A stretch of 64,000 nucleotides of DNA from Puccinia triticina (Eukaryota > Basidiomycota > Pucciniomycetes > Pucciniales > Pucciniaceae): NCBI RefSeq assembly GCF_026914185.1, contig NC_070559.1, positions 8,911,501-8,975,500 of the forward strand. Reading direction: 5' to 3'. This document shows positions 25,640-37,276 of the stretch, one piece after another; position 1 is the first letter of the stretch, and each line of letters begins with the position of its first letter. The position numbers and the translations under genes were made by a program. The notes beneath the pieces are model-generated. The model did no database searches and was not told the origin of the DNA. It saw nothing but the letters and a program-made list of their open reading frames with translations.

Positions 25640-27190
25640 TTAGAAAACAGAAGGGAATACGAGGAAAACAGTTATAACAAAAGCTAGCGCCCAAACTTGG
25701 ACAATGGATGCGATGCATGGAAATCTCCTAATTGTGCTTGATGCGAGTCTGTTGGCATCTTTCAAAGGCATCGGCGCAAAGCCAGGCCCACATCTGGAAT
25801 TGGTCATCGTTCGTGCCGATGGATAACTATCACGGAGTGTCAAGTCATTGCTTGATATAGAGAGACTAGTGAAGCGGAACAAGTCGTGATCGTCCGACCG
25901 GATAAGTTAACATGTGTTCCCTCTTTCATTTAAGCAAGAGAAGGCAGATCAGGACCTACGCGTATAACTTCATTATAGACTTGGTGCAGTCATTACAACT
26001 GGGGTGTGTCCCACTGGGCAAATTTGTTCCCAGAGGCAGATAATAGTAGTACTAATGATAAAACAGAATCTGTCAGCAAATCAATCAGAACGATTGTAAC
26101 ACAGCGGAACCTAGCAGCTCACAAGATCATCTGGAGTTGGACTCGACATGGCGTTCACAAAGCAATATCTAACGGAAGGTTGAGCTGATTCGGCACTCGA
26201 GTTCATCGTCGCTAGCTTGACAGAGGTACGTTGACTGGCGATGGTAGTATTGGTTAGGTTCTTGACCGGGTTTGCCGCAAGGATCATTCCAGGTGTCGGA
26301 GTCTCCCGAGTCGTAAGGCAAGCAACCTCACGCATCAGTCTATAGCTGCTGAGACCAGCAAGTGCTTGGACCGCCAATGAATTGCGCTTGTCCAAGTCTT
26401 TCCCACATCCAAAACGGGGTGATTTGATATTCGAAGAGAGTTGATCAAACAGGACTTGGCATTGATCAGGGTCTGCTTTACAAGACGCGTCAAGTACTTT
26501 ATCGACAGGCATTACTGTGCTATCAACCGAGTCAGTCTGGTTCGCCTGCAATGTTGAGAAGGTGTTCAAGGCACGACCAGCTTGATAAAACCCCTGACTA
26601 GTAGTCAACAGTAAGGAGATGGGATGACATTCGCGGAAAGCTGCGTTCTTGAGGAATTGAGATATGAATGGTCCACACGTTTCGGAGTCAAACTCGGTGC
26701 CTAGACTGGAATCGAAAGGTTCAGGAAAGGCCGGAGCTGAGGTCGTGACGGATGCTGCTTGCTGACGCTTGGTAAGATGGCCGTGCTGGGTCATCAGAGG
26801 CTTCCTCTGAGATTCACGGTCATGATGTCGGTCTTGAGGGGTAGGCTCATCAAATGGCCCCAATGAATCATGATTCGACTTGGTGGAGACTGGTTGACTA
26901 GCGGAAAAAGATTGGTGTGTTATGAAGGAGAACTGCGGTTGCTGCCGGGATACTGGATACTGTTGATGGTGGGGATGGCTTGCTTTAACCGACGCCGTGT
27001 TTGAGCTGGCATCAAAATATCTGAGGAATGATGAGGATCTTGAACTACTGATTGAGGAGGTTCGACGAGCGGCTTCGAGTTTTCCAGCTGAGGCCACTAG
27101 AGATGGTGAAGAACTTAGAGCGGCGGTCGCTGCAGCAAAAATAAACCAGTTTTTCACATTGCTCCACCGACACCTCGAAGGATTAGGCAT
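25640..27190 (-). CDS. Secreted, probably GPI-anchored DUF7729-type protein
   Basis: Three exons on the minus strand: 27190-26123, 26051-25960, 25865-25640. Total 1386 nt, 461 residues. An ATG 21 bp upstream (27211) is also in frame. The N terminus has a hydrophobic FIFAAATAALSSSPSLVAS segment suggesting secretion. After a low-complexity Ser/His/Gln linker with a KR site (HLTKRQQA), the conserved region starts at FPEPFDSSLGTEFDSETC. It continues with FLKNAAFRECHPISLLL, DASCKADPDQCQVLFDQL, the exon-2 segment YYYYLPLGTNLPSGTHPSC, and SYPSARTMTNSRCGPGFAP. This Cys pattern fits fungal DUF7729 proteins. A C-terminal hydrophobic tail (WALAFVITVFLVFPSVF) follows, as for a GPI signal. Several NxT/S sites (ANQT, NLTNTT) fit secretion. 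Molecular function is unknown. Confidence 0.78.
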
Positions 27191-27990
27191 GTACTGAGGG
27201 TAGAGAATCATTATTCAGGCATGTGCGAGAAAGACTGTTCAAGTACTCCAGAGTGGAAACAAATTGGCACGCTTGCCAGGAATCGTTGGAATGAAATTAA
27301 ATTAGTGTAGGCAAACACAGAACGAGAGGATTGCTGTAGAAGCTGTTGAAGTAAATAGGATTAGTGTGTGTGAGGTCGGAAGTCGAAGGCTTGGAAGGCA
27401 AGAATGTCCAGCCCCTGCTTCTGCTTGGGAAAGAGGCAAGATGCTTCAAAAAATTGCTCCAGTGGGTTGCAAAAGAGGAACTTACACACTGAACCCGAGG
27501 GATCTCAACAGGGTTAATACACACTTACATGCAACGGGTACAAGGGCCGTTGCAACTTGCCACTCGCCGGTGCCCCAAAAGCTGTCGGTATTCCCAATCT
27601 CAGGACGTTTTGGGCAGGTCGGTAGACACCTCGATGCATGAGAATACATTGCTTATGTATTGACTTTTGTGCACTTTCTCTGCAACAAAGAGGCACAGCC
27701 AGAGAAGAAAGGTGAGCACTGTGAGAAAGCAATGTCATGTCGACAACGACTTTGCATGAGTTGCATGTTACAGAGAGACACAGAAGAGAAGGTTCCCACC
27801 AGATGCTTGGGGACGCGACTGCTTAATTCATATCGAACTTAATTGGTCCGGACTTCCTTCAAGGTGAACGGAGGGGCGGCACTGGGCAGGGGGCGCCGGG
27901 CGGCCTTCGCGAGCCGCCGCTAGAGGCATCAAGGCCGCAGCGGCCAGCTTGGCCTTCTTCTCTAATACACACAGGGGCGGATGGGGCGAA
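27191..27990. other. Upstream region of the DUF7729-type gene, no further gene
   Basis: No recognisable coding sequence. A GC-rich foldback (GGGCGCCGGGCGGCC..GCGAGCCGCC) lies near 27890-27920. Confidence 0.5.
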
Positions 27991-28086
27991 CTTAACACAA
28001 GTCCCCTGCTGCGGGGTGCGCCAGCCAGTTGGCTGGCTGGTCGGTTCGCGAAGCGAACCCCCCCGCAGGGGGGACTTGCGCCTAAG
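27991..28086. mobile_element. Short foldback MITE
   Basis: About 96 bp with inverted ends CTTAACACAAGTCCCC..GCGGGG and CCCCGCAGGGGGGACTTGCG..AAG, plus inner palindromes (CCAGCCAG, GGTTCGCGAAGCGAACC). A related end (CTTAACACAAGTCCC) recurs at 28696, so this family is present more than once. Confidence 0.55.
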
Positions 28087-28566
28087 AGGTCGGCAAACCC
28101 GCGTGATGAGTTTCCCACCTTTTGGTGGGAGAAAACTCCAGCCTCGAATTACACAATGTCCTCAAAACTTTGAGGATCTCTGAGCAGGTTTTATGGAAGA
28201 GCAGCATCTTCCTGTTCATCCAACCCAAACTCAGAACAAGTACATAAACTTGTGATTTTATAATGATTTTCATGAAATCACACTTTGAACTTTTTTTTGC
28301 TTGAACGAGCGGTTCGAGTACCCCGCGCACACCAAAACAAGTCCTTGGGAGCTGAAAACAGACAGTTTTCAAAAATCTTTATAAAATCAGTGAGGACCAG
28401 TACAACAGGATACATAACACCAAAAGAAAGACAAGAAGCAGGCCTTCATTGTCTGCTAAGGAAATCAGGTGGATATGATCAAAGAAGCGGGTACAGGAGG
28501 AGGAAGTCAAAAAAGAGGGTTTTCCCGCGAAATCAAAAAACTCATCACGCGGGAATCCCAACTTAA
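28084..28566. mobile_element. TIR element of about 480 bp
   Basis: CCCGCGTGATGAGTTT at 28098-28113 is mirrored by AAACTCATCACGCGGG at 28538-28553, with partial pairing further out to a CTAAG/CTTAAG edge. There is no coding capacity. It abuts the preceding MITE. Confidence 0.5.
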
Positions 28567-29179
28567 GGTATAGGCCTCCACTGGCGTGGACAGCTCCACT
28601 ACTCGCTACCGCTCCCGCCCGGAGGCCTAGTTAAGCTCAAGGATGGGGCGCCCCGAGGGCAATAGTGTTGCGCCGGGACCCCATGACCGCACTAACTTAA
28701 CACAAGTCCCTTCCTTCCAAGGAGGCGCGGAGCCTAGCCTAACTAAGCCTCTCAAACGGAGGGGGGGGAGGGACCCCCATGTCCCGAAGGGACTCTCTGT
28801 AGGAGAGGCTTATGACTAATGTCGTAAATTTGGCCTGAGAGTTCTGGGCTTTTGTGGCTTTTCAACACTTTTTTTTCTTTTACCCCTCACACAACAAAAA
28901 CCATCCAAAACCAGGCAAAGCCGTGAAGGGCATGAATAGCCAACCATCTTAGCTTCCCGCTCCTGTTCTCAAAAAAAAAAAAAAGGACACCTGAGCTGGA
29001 ATTGGCAAGACATCTTAACAAGAGCCTGGTTTCCTCACATCCCATACTGCTTTCCACCACAACTATGCGTAAAAGTGGCAGTACGTGTTTTCAGTGTACC
29101 TCAATTGTTTGGCAAACCTTTGGTTGATAGTATAATGCAAGCCACTCATAACTAGATAACACCTTTGAAGAGTGTGATA
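28567..29179. other. Small foldback remnants, no gene
   Basis: Includes a palindromic unit with TAGGCCTCC..GGAGGCCTA (28570-28631) and a short copy of the CTTAACACAAG end at 28696. No coding sequence was recognised up to the TIR at 29180. Confidence 0.45.
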
Positions 29180-32100
29180 CAGTGCCTGTCACCACCTCTC
29201 GACTACCCCCACAGGGGGGCGTTCCAAATGTTGAGGTTGAGAAATTTTCAAAACCCCCAAAACCCCGTGGAGCCCCACCGGGGCTCTGGGGGTCTGGGGA
29301 AGAAGAAGCCTTGCAAAAGTCAGATTCGTGCACTTCTTTGTGTCCATTGCGTCCGTCCATCGCGTCGCTCAATGGCTCTCAGCAAAGCTTCTCGCGTTCA
29401 AAGGCTCCAAAGGAAAAAAGAAGCAGCCCTAGCAGTATCCGCCCAGACAAAAATTGCCGAAGCCAATCCAAAGTCAAAGCGTGGTTCTTCACGCAAGGTT
29501 CTTGATAACAATGAGGCCATTTTAATAACCAAAAATAACGAGCCAATCCTGATTGATGAGGACAATACACTGGAAGAAGGCACACAAAATCTAGATGGTT
29601 ACGTTGTCCTGGAGAGCTATGAAGACAAATTGCAGCTTGCTAATGAAGCGCAGGAGATGGTTGAATGGTGCAAAGAGCCAAACCAGCCTGATGAACTTGA
29701 AGAGTCCGAGACAGCCATGTCAATCCTTTGGCCAATCTCTTTCTCCAACAATGTTGAGACACAAAGACGGAAGCTCAAGTCAGGCAACAAGGGATATAAA
29801 CTTCCCGTCTGCAATCCCAACAGCAATTCAAACAAACTTGTCCCGCGGAAGCCCCCAAGGACAACAAAATTCAACTGCCGCAAAAAGAAGACAGAAGCCC
29901 ATGGATCGAACAACAACATCTTGGCAAATTTCCTCAAAAAAGGAAAACAACAAATGCAGAAATCCCAAGAAAACAACCAAGAAGTGGAAATAGATCAGAA
30001 CACCTCTAAGCAGCCTCTTCATCCAATCAACATCAAAGATTCACAAACCTATCAAACACGTATCAATAAAAGCGTTGACGATTACCTCAGAAAAAATTCA
30101 AAGCGCAAGACCAATGAAGAAGAATCTTTTAAAAGAGACTTTAATGAACTCAACAATGTTATCGCACTCCTTGAGAACAAATACGCTGCAAAGAAGAAAA
30201 AAAACCCAAAATTTGTTTACCCCGCACTTGATATCAATGAACTTCATGAGTTCAATATCTTACAATTCAAAAATTGGATGAATGGAGTGCCAAAGCCTTT
30301 GATTGCTGCCTCTATTACTGCTGCTGCTTCCTCCAACTGCCGGCTTCAGAAAGGGACAACGAAGAAGTTTATAACCAGTGTTTATCAAGCAAGGTGCATC
30401 CGGTCTCAAGCAAAGCATGTCCTTGTATTCAAACAGCTAAAAGCTACCAATGCTGGCAAAGGTGCAAAACACGTGTCCGCTTTGGATGATCCAAATTTAT
30501 TCAAAGCTCTTGCCACGTGGTCAGCAACTCAAAATCCCGGTCACGTAAGTCTTTCCCCTGTCCTACATACATTTGCCTCTTCTCCTTTTTCAAGCCGATA
30601 ATACTTAGTCATGACTCTTTATGGGTTACTCCAAGGATCTTCCATGAACATACGGTCACAAATGTCCTACCAAAGTTCAACTTGAAGACTATCTCCAAGT
30701 CAACATCCATTAGATGGATTTATAAGATTGGATTCCGCCCCCAGAAGCACACAAAGTCGCTTTACTATGATGGTCACAAACGGGCTGATGTAGTCAAATC
30801 CCAAAAAAAATACCTGGACGATGTCTCTAAGCTGTGATTGTACTCTTTCAAATATGAGGGTAACGATTGCGAGATTGCCGTGCAAGTTGACCCTGAGATC
30901 CTCGGTGATAATCAAGAGACTGTATTCATCTATCATGATGAGTCAACAGTCCACGCCCAAGAACAACCTCAGCTGTCTTGGCTCCTTCCCGGAACAACTG
31001 AACTCCAATCTAAGAGTCAAGGTTGTCTCATTCATATATCCGACTTCATTCTAGAATTGACAGGACGCTTGGTCTTATCGCAACAGCAGCAACATAGCCT
31101 CCAGTTACTGTTCAACGATGCAGCCACAGTCATCTACCCTGGATCGCAAGGTGACGCTTGGTGGGATATGCAACAACTTTGCGATCAAGTTTCAAAGAAG
31201 GCATTGCCTATCTTTAATGCTTTACACCCGGGTTGCCAGGCAGTTTTTGTATTCGACTGTTCAGCAGCTCACAAATCATATGGACCGTCAGCGCTCCGCG
31301 TTCAGAACATGAACCTTGGTTCTGGTGGGAAGCAAGCAAAGCCAAAAGATACATGGATCCCGTGCGACGATCCACATATTCCTGAATCTCTTCGAGGCCA
31401 ACGACAGACAATGGTGTTTCCATCCGATTATCACATCCCAGCTTTAGCCAGCCAGCCAAAAGGAGTCCAGCAGGTCCTGACCGAGCAAGGACCTTGGCAA
31501 CATTATTCAGACAAACGTCTTAAGGCTTGTTTACCAAATCTCTGACTCAAGTGCGCCGCGTGCTCAAAAACCGGGGCCCAACAAGACCTGAGCAACCGAG
31601 TGGCACAAATGGCCAAGCAAGCTGAGATACGAGGGTATGCCCTGAGTGATCAAGAGTGCCTGGACGAGCTTGGCGTCACAGTTGACTCAACAGCAACAAC
31701 TCCCTCTCAATCAACTACTTGCTGCTGGTCAAAGATACTCGCCTCGCAATCTGATTTCCAAGCAGAAAAGCCCCTCCTCCAAATGATAATTGAGGAAGCC
31801 GGGCACCAATGCCTCTTTTTGCCAAAGTTCCATTGTGAGCTGAATCCAATTGAGCTTCTATGGTCTTACGTGAAATCTGGCATGTATTTTCCTTGCTTCC
31901 TTGTTTTAATTGGACCGTGCTGATATGCTTTAACGGTTGTTTAAGATTACCAGAGGCAAACTCATACAACTTTGACTTGGAAACAAAGCCAAGCACTATT
32001 TGAGAAATCCCGTCAATCATGTCCAGTGTCTACCATCCAAAAGTACTTCCAAAAAATTGACCGTCAACACTCTGCTTACGAGCTTGGCCTCCATGGAGCT

Positions 32101-32615
32101 GCCGCTGAACAGGCTATGAAAAAGTACACATCCCATTGTCGCATTTCAAAGAATGCAATGATGAATCTCAATGCCATTAATAATGCCTGAATAGATTATC
32201 CTTCATCACTTGGATGAAAGTTGCCTGTTGTTTATTTTGTCTTTGAATCACTCTTCTTGTCCGGGTATTATCTCTTATAGTGAGAAAAAGTTTCTGTTAT
32301 GTACATAAATGTGTATGCATCATAAGTGCATAATTCCACCACTTAAGTACATAGTATGGCTTTATCGGCCCCTAATATGCCCTCCTGGGCGGGCCTGAGC
32401 ATGGTGTTCCAAAGTTTGACATGCAAAAAATGAGAAATTTTTTTTGAGGCCTCGCACTGAGTTGTGGATGATAGAATCTTGAAGCCCTGTTCCTGTAGAG
32501 CTCAGAACTATGTATTACATGTGAATTGGGGCACATGGTTTGTTGTACTTGAGGGTCAAAGTTGAACTTTTTTTTTTGCAGGCGCGGGGTAGTCGAGAGG
32601 TGGTGACGGGCACTG
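29180..32615 (+). mobile_element. Tc1/mariner-like DNA transposon, 3.4 kb
   Basis: Inverted ends CAGTGCCTGTCACCACCTCT (29180) and AGAGGTGGTGACGGGCACTG (to 32615) pair for about 30 bp with one mismatch, and are flanked by TA at 29178-29179 and 32616-32617. The interior holds a decayed DDE transposase on the plus strand. Size, TA duplication and transposase type agree with a Tc1/mariner (IS630-like) element. Confidence 0.88.
29372..32190 (+). pseudogene. Decayed IS630/Tc1-like DDE transposase
   Basis: The reading frame starts at ATG 29372 (MALSKASRVQRLQRKK). It runs through a basic DNA-binding region to a likely intron donor at 30545 (GTAAGT). Downstream, family landmarks appear in one frame: SIRWIYKIGF..KSLYYDGHKRADVV, then HDESTVHAQEQPQLSW (first catalytic Asp), FVFDCSAAHKSYGPSAL (second Asp), and FLPKFHCELNPIELLWSYVK (catalytic Glu). 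In-frame TGA codons interrupt it at 30835-30837 and 31543-31545. The acceptor near 30635 does not restore the frame. The copy is therefore inactive as read, although all three catalytic residues survive. The tail (QKYFQKIDRQHSAY..GLHGAAAEQAMKKY) ends at 32190. Confidence 0.82.
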
Positions 32616-33079
32616 TAATTGAAGTACATAACAGCTGGGAATTTAAGGCACCACTCCCCCTCTTAATCAGCTGGTGAACGTTATCGAAGAGAATCATCAA
32701 CCCAGATAAAAGAATGCTACCCAAGGTGAATCAAAAACAACACTCTCCCATTCCAGATCAAGTCTGGTCCCCAACAGGTGTCAATGTGTATAAGAAAATT
32801 TTTGGAATGAACGATCAGGATTTGAAGGCACACATCGGCAAGATAGCTCTCAAAAAATACGGCCAGTCAGCCAAACCCTTGCAGATTGATGCGGTGGCCA
32901 ACTTAGTCTCGGGCCAGAACACTTTTGTTCTAGCGGGTACAGGATTTGGAAAATCCCAAATAGCTGAAATATATTTTGGTATGATACCTATGAAGAAGAG
33001 CTCAGTCGTCCTCACCTTGAACCCGTTGGATTCCTTAGGTGACAACCAGGTCTATGAAAAACAGCAGGCTGGATTTACG

Positions 33080-33440
33080 CAACACTGGGTCGCTACGCTA
33101 AACTACGCTATTTGCCCACTATTATTGAGCGTAGCGATCAGATTTTACACCAAGATCTTCATAGTGTTAGTTGAAGTTGATTCTAGTTAAACTAACAGCA
33201 GCGTAGCGGAAATATTTTTTTCAGAATTATTTTCTTGCGCTAGCTTGAGCTAATCAAAGCTAAGCTAACAATAAGCGTAGCTTCTTCCTCGCTAAAAATT
33301 TTCTGACCAACAGGCAGCGTAGTTTGATTTGCGCTAACAGTTAGTGTAGCGTAGTTTGATTTGCGCTAATAAATAGTGTAGCGTAGCTTTCCCTCAGCTA
33401 ACTGACAGTGTAACGTAGTTAGATTTGCCCTGGCAGTTAG
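33080..33440. repeat. Left subterminal TAGCGTAG-rich region of the hAT element
   Basis: Repeated GCTACGCTA, TTAGCGTAG and TAGTGTAGCGTAG words in both orientations, mirrored at 45640-46060. Such subterminal repeats are typical hAT transposase binding sites; binding here is inference. Confidence 0.7.
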
Positions 33441-34827
33441 CGTAACTCAAATGAAGTTAGCGGCGACTTAATAATGGTACCTGCTGCAGCGGTCACTGGT
33501 CAGATATTGGTGGACTGACCTTGCACTGCCCATGACGCAAAAGATTGGGAAACCCGCACAGCGATGGGTATCGGAATCAAACAAGGGGGCACAGCCGAGG
33601 TGACACTTGCTGCAGTGCGCTGCAGCTTGACCGTTGCGCCAGATCCACATTGGCAACCGTCGTTGAAACAGTGTCTAGATACCACCGTCCCTGGGCAGTT
33701 TCAGGTTCGCTGTGTGTATGCATGTACGTCGCCCCTAGGCTGGCACTAACGTGGCTTGTTTCAAATTCTATGTACATACCTTGGATGAATCTTGAAACGC
33801 CTCGGCAGACCTGAAACAGTTCAGATTTTGCTGCAAAACACCGGGCCACTTTCTGAAAATTTTCCTGCTCATCTGCTCTCACCCGAACGTACTCGAACCT
33901 TCTCTCTGCCTCTCTGCCCCCAAATCCTTCGCAAGCGACCGCTCACAGGTCAAAAATTCATTGAAACAACACTCTGACCCCTACTTCTTTTCAAATTGAC
34001 TGAACATTCCATAGGCGAGATTGCTGGGGTGCTGCCGTTCCTTGTTTGCATCTTCTCAGCAGCTGGATTGATTTCCGCTTCAGTAAGCATATATATGTGT
34101 CTAAATCTTTCATCACTTCTCCTCGCTCAAACAATCACAAGTCATAACTCAAGAACCGTCCATTCTTTTTCATTTGGACCAGAAACCCAAGCATAGCGCT
34201 TCCATAAACCAACATAACACTCTTGCCGCTATCGTTTTGTTCAACTCCACTTCAGTAAGCATTTCTCCATAAATAATTGCTTCCATCGCGCAATCAATCG
34301 CAAATCATAGCTGACGAAAAACCTTTTGTATTTGAAATAGAAACTCAAGCATAACGCTTCCATCGACCAAAGTAAAACATTTACTGCTATTGTTTTTTCA
34401 CCTCAGGCTCTGCTTCAGTAAGAGTCTCCCCATCAATAACTGCTTCCATCACATAGCTCACGGACATTATGTTTCATTTGATCCAGAAAAAAAAGCATAG
34501 CGCTTGGCTCCTGTTACGATCTTGTGATTTCCTAACAGCTGGATAAGTTTCTTCTTTCGTAAGCATCTCTCCTTCTCATCATAGCTGCTCATTGTTCAAA
34601 CATCGACACCCATTCACTTTAAGTTGACCATGCCAACATGCTTATATCTTATTCATCACAGGGAGTGTGCATCCCACATCAAGTCCGCCATGGGTAAAAA
34701 CCGAAGGTATGGACACTCATCTATTCAATGGAATATCAATACTGATTGATAATTCTCTTGTCACTTCTGCTTTTTTTCTTTGATGGTTGCTTCTATTAAA
34801 ACTTATTACAATGACTATTTTGATTAA
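33441..34827. repeat. Non-coding segment with degenerate tandem repeat (34078-34600)
   Basis: No gene seen at 33441-34070. From 34078, CTTCAGTAAGCAT recurs at about 34250, 34420 and 34550 (period about 130-170 bp). The units share CAAGCATA.CGCTTCC, TTGCTTCCATC and TTTCATTTG.ACCAGAAA. It lies directly upstream of the TET-like gene and could be part of its leader or promoter; that is inference. Confidence 0.55.
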
Positions 34828-36048
34828 ATGATGGATCTCGGGTTGAAATCTGCCTGGGGACTTGAAATTATGTCTCATAGTCATAAAAATAAGAGTAGTA
34901 AAGCATCTCATCAAAGAAATAAGGCGAAGCAATTGAGGGAGAAATCAGCTTTGATGCAGGAAACTCTTGGTTTGAAGGAAGGGACGGTGATTCGTCATAG
35001 GATAAAATACGCCCCTCACAATCTCTATCCGAACATCCCTTGGGTCAACGGCAAACCAATCCGTGCTCCAACTGCCTCCGAAATTGCATCAGCATTTGAA
35101 CAAGTCAAATCATACCAAATGCTCACTTCTGGACTCAACATGATTCCAGATCCTCTCGACAAAACTTTGGTGATAGCTATTGTAGAATTTACTCCCTATG
35201 AAGAACTAACTGATTCTCAAAAGGAGGATCTCAACTATGTCTCTAATTTTCTTCACAAGTCTAAACAATTCATCAATGGTGTTAAATCTTGTTCCAGAGT
35301 TTGGGGTGGCCTAATGTGGGCCATTGGCTGGAGGAAGTTGTATGACGAGGACCAGATTGTGGGCCGGTACATCAAGGCGTTTGATGAAACCAAAATGCGG
35401 GCCTTCGATGAGCATTACGTCAAGTCTTCAAGAGTTGGTCAGATACTTGGAAATCTATTCAAGGATCTTGCTCGTACTCCTTTCCAAGACAACCAAGATC
35501 TCATGAAGAAGTATAACATCCCCTCATTTCCAGACCTTGCTTATGGCAAACTTCCCGAGGATTCGACATGCACTCCTCACATCACATTTACTACCAATGG
35601 CTTTTATAATCCCCCACACAAAGACGACAAAGATATATCCCAATGGGCCTTTGTCTTGTTTCTTCCAACTCGCACTTCCGATTACACTATAGTAGACTCC
35701 TCTGAATACAACATTACATCTGGACCTTTTATTTTTCCTGATCATCGTATTGGTATTAATTTTGACCATCATCATGGGATTGTCAAGATGATTTGGCAGG
35801 CAAATAGGTATACCCACTGTACTATGCCTCACTCTAAGAGCTCTCGATTTACTCGTCTTGGAATGTCTATTCAAATCAACTCCACTCTAGCTCTTACTTG
35901 TGAAAAATATATGAAGGGATTCTACCAAAATATTGCCCACTATTTTGGTGATCACTTCTATTACATGTTTTGTAGTATGGGTAGAAGTACTTTAATAGTG
36001 ACTTCAGTCACAATTTTGTTTTACTTTACTCTTTTCTCTTCTTTCTGA
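34828..36048 (+). CDS. TET/JBP-like 2OG-Fe(II) dioxygenase (transposon cargo)
   Basis: Single uninterrupted frame of 406 residues; a second ATG at 34870 (MSHSHKNK) is an equally good start. The basic N terminus (SHKNKSSKASHQRNKAKQLREK) could bind nucleic acid. The catalytic double-stranded beta-helix carries the iron-binding H264-K-D266 in FYNPPHKDDKDISQWAF, the distal H330 in ANRYTHCTM, and R343 in RFTRLGMSIQI for 2-oxoglutarate. Other conserved blocks are KMRAFDEHYVKSSRVGQILG, YNIPSFPDLAYG, CTPHITFTTNGF and GPFIFPDHRIGINF. These fit the fungal Tet-like family that oxidises 5-methylcytosine. A C-terminal hydrophobic stretch (STLIVTSVTILFYFTLF) is odd for a nuclear enzyme and may be a read-on artefact of a lost stop. 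No frame damage is seen, unlike the neighbouring mobile genes. Activity on DNA is inference from the family. Confidence 0.85.
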   Translation: MMDLGLKSAWGLEIMSHSHKNKSSKASHQRNKAKQLREKSALMQETLGLKEGTVIRHRIKYAPHNLYPNIPWVNGKPIRAPTASEIASAFEQVKSYQMLTSGLNMIPDPLDKTLVIAIVEFTPYEELTDSQKEDLNYVSNFLHKSKQFINGVKSCSRVWGGLMWAIGWRKLYDEDQIVGRYIKAFDETKMRAFDEHYVKSSRVGQILGNLFKDLARTPFQDNQDLMKKYNIPSFPDLAYGKLPEDSTCTPHITFTTNGFYNPPHKDDKDISQWAFVLFLPTRTSDYTIVDSSEYNITSGPFIFPDHRIGINFDHHHGIVKMIWQANRYTHCTMPHSKSSRFTRLGMSIQINSTLALTCEKYMKGFYQNIAHYFGDHFYYMFCSMGRSTLIVTSVTILFYFTLFSSF

Positions 36049-37276
36049 GATCTTTATGCTTGTAATCCCCAAGAATATTCTGATTCTAACTCCAGTATCC
36101 TATTTCAATTCAATTTGAGCCTTCATAACATATATATGTATTAAGAATTCATCAAAAGGGTGAGTTATGAGAAAGCAACTTGATTTTAGAGGTTTTCTGA
36201 GTTGGAATGAAATAGTATAAAAATGAGAATGTGCGGGAAAGCAGCCATGAACTCTATTAGCATAAAAATTGCCATCTAAGTAATAAAATTTTAAACCCCA
36301 TGATTACCAAAGATATACAATCAAACAAACGGGATGAGTGACTTCAATTGATCTGAATTGACTGAATACAGCATAGTGAAACTCAGAAATATTAAAATGA
36401 ATGTTAATACATTGTAGTTTCTATTCATATAAATAAGAACATGAATTCAGAAGACCATTTTAAGTCAATCAATAGTAACATATGCATGAGCTAAGAAATT
36501 AATTATTAACTCCCAGAAGTTTTATTTCTCAAATGAATGTGCATGGAATCTTAAAATTGAAAAAGTTTCAAAAGAAAATTTACTTTCAAAATATCCTTAA
36601 CATAGAATCATGATAGACTAAAATAAGCTAGGAAAGCCAACATTAGCATCATGATACTTGAAAGAATCAGGAATTTTATCTCTTGATTTGAATCAATATG
36701 GTTCAAGAGTGAACCCAGGTTTTTCAATCCAACTTACAACTGATCAACTCCTGAGTCCTAGAGTATGCCATTTTTTTTGGCAAATATCCCATGGAATGGA
36801 ATGATTTTAATGGAAGTGATTTTCATAGCATAGTTTAATATGATGGTTCATACTGTTCATTGACTCATTGAAAATTATTCCAATCACCACATAATTTTTA
36901 CAATAATTCTAAACAAGATTCAATATTAATGGGCTAGAAATAGACTAATGAAAGGGGTTCCCATGTGGAATTGAATAAATTATAAGTAAGAAGTTGTTTT
37001 CAGCAAAATATACATTTCTGTGAGGTGAATTTGAGCCTTCATATCAGACTATATTTTCTGGTGTGGGTCACAGATATTAATTTTATTTCCCGCAAAAACT
37101 ATGGGTAATTCATAGCTGTGCAGATTCCTCTGGCATTTTTTTTTCCCAAACTCGCGAGTTGCTTTCTGTCCGTTACATACCATTCTACACAACAAACAAA
37201 GTCAACTCCTGCTACTTTTTCCTCTTCCAGACTTTCCTTCCGACAAAGCGAAACAATCAATCAGTTCAATAAATTC
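36049..37276. other. AT-rich spacer inside the hAT element
   Basis: No coding sequence recognised. It separates the dioxygenase from the transposase. The last 150 bases lead into the transposase ATG and probably hold its promoter. Confidence 0.55.
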
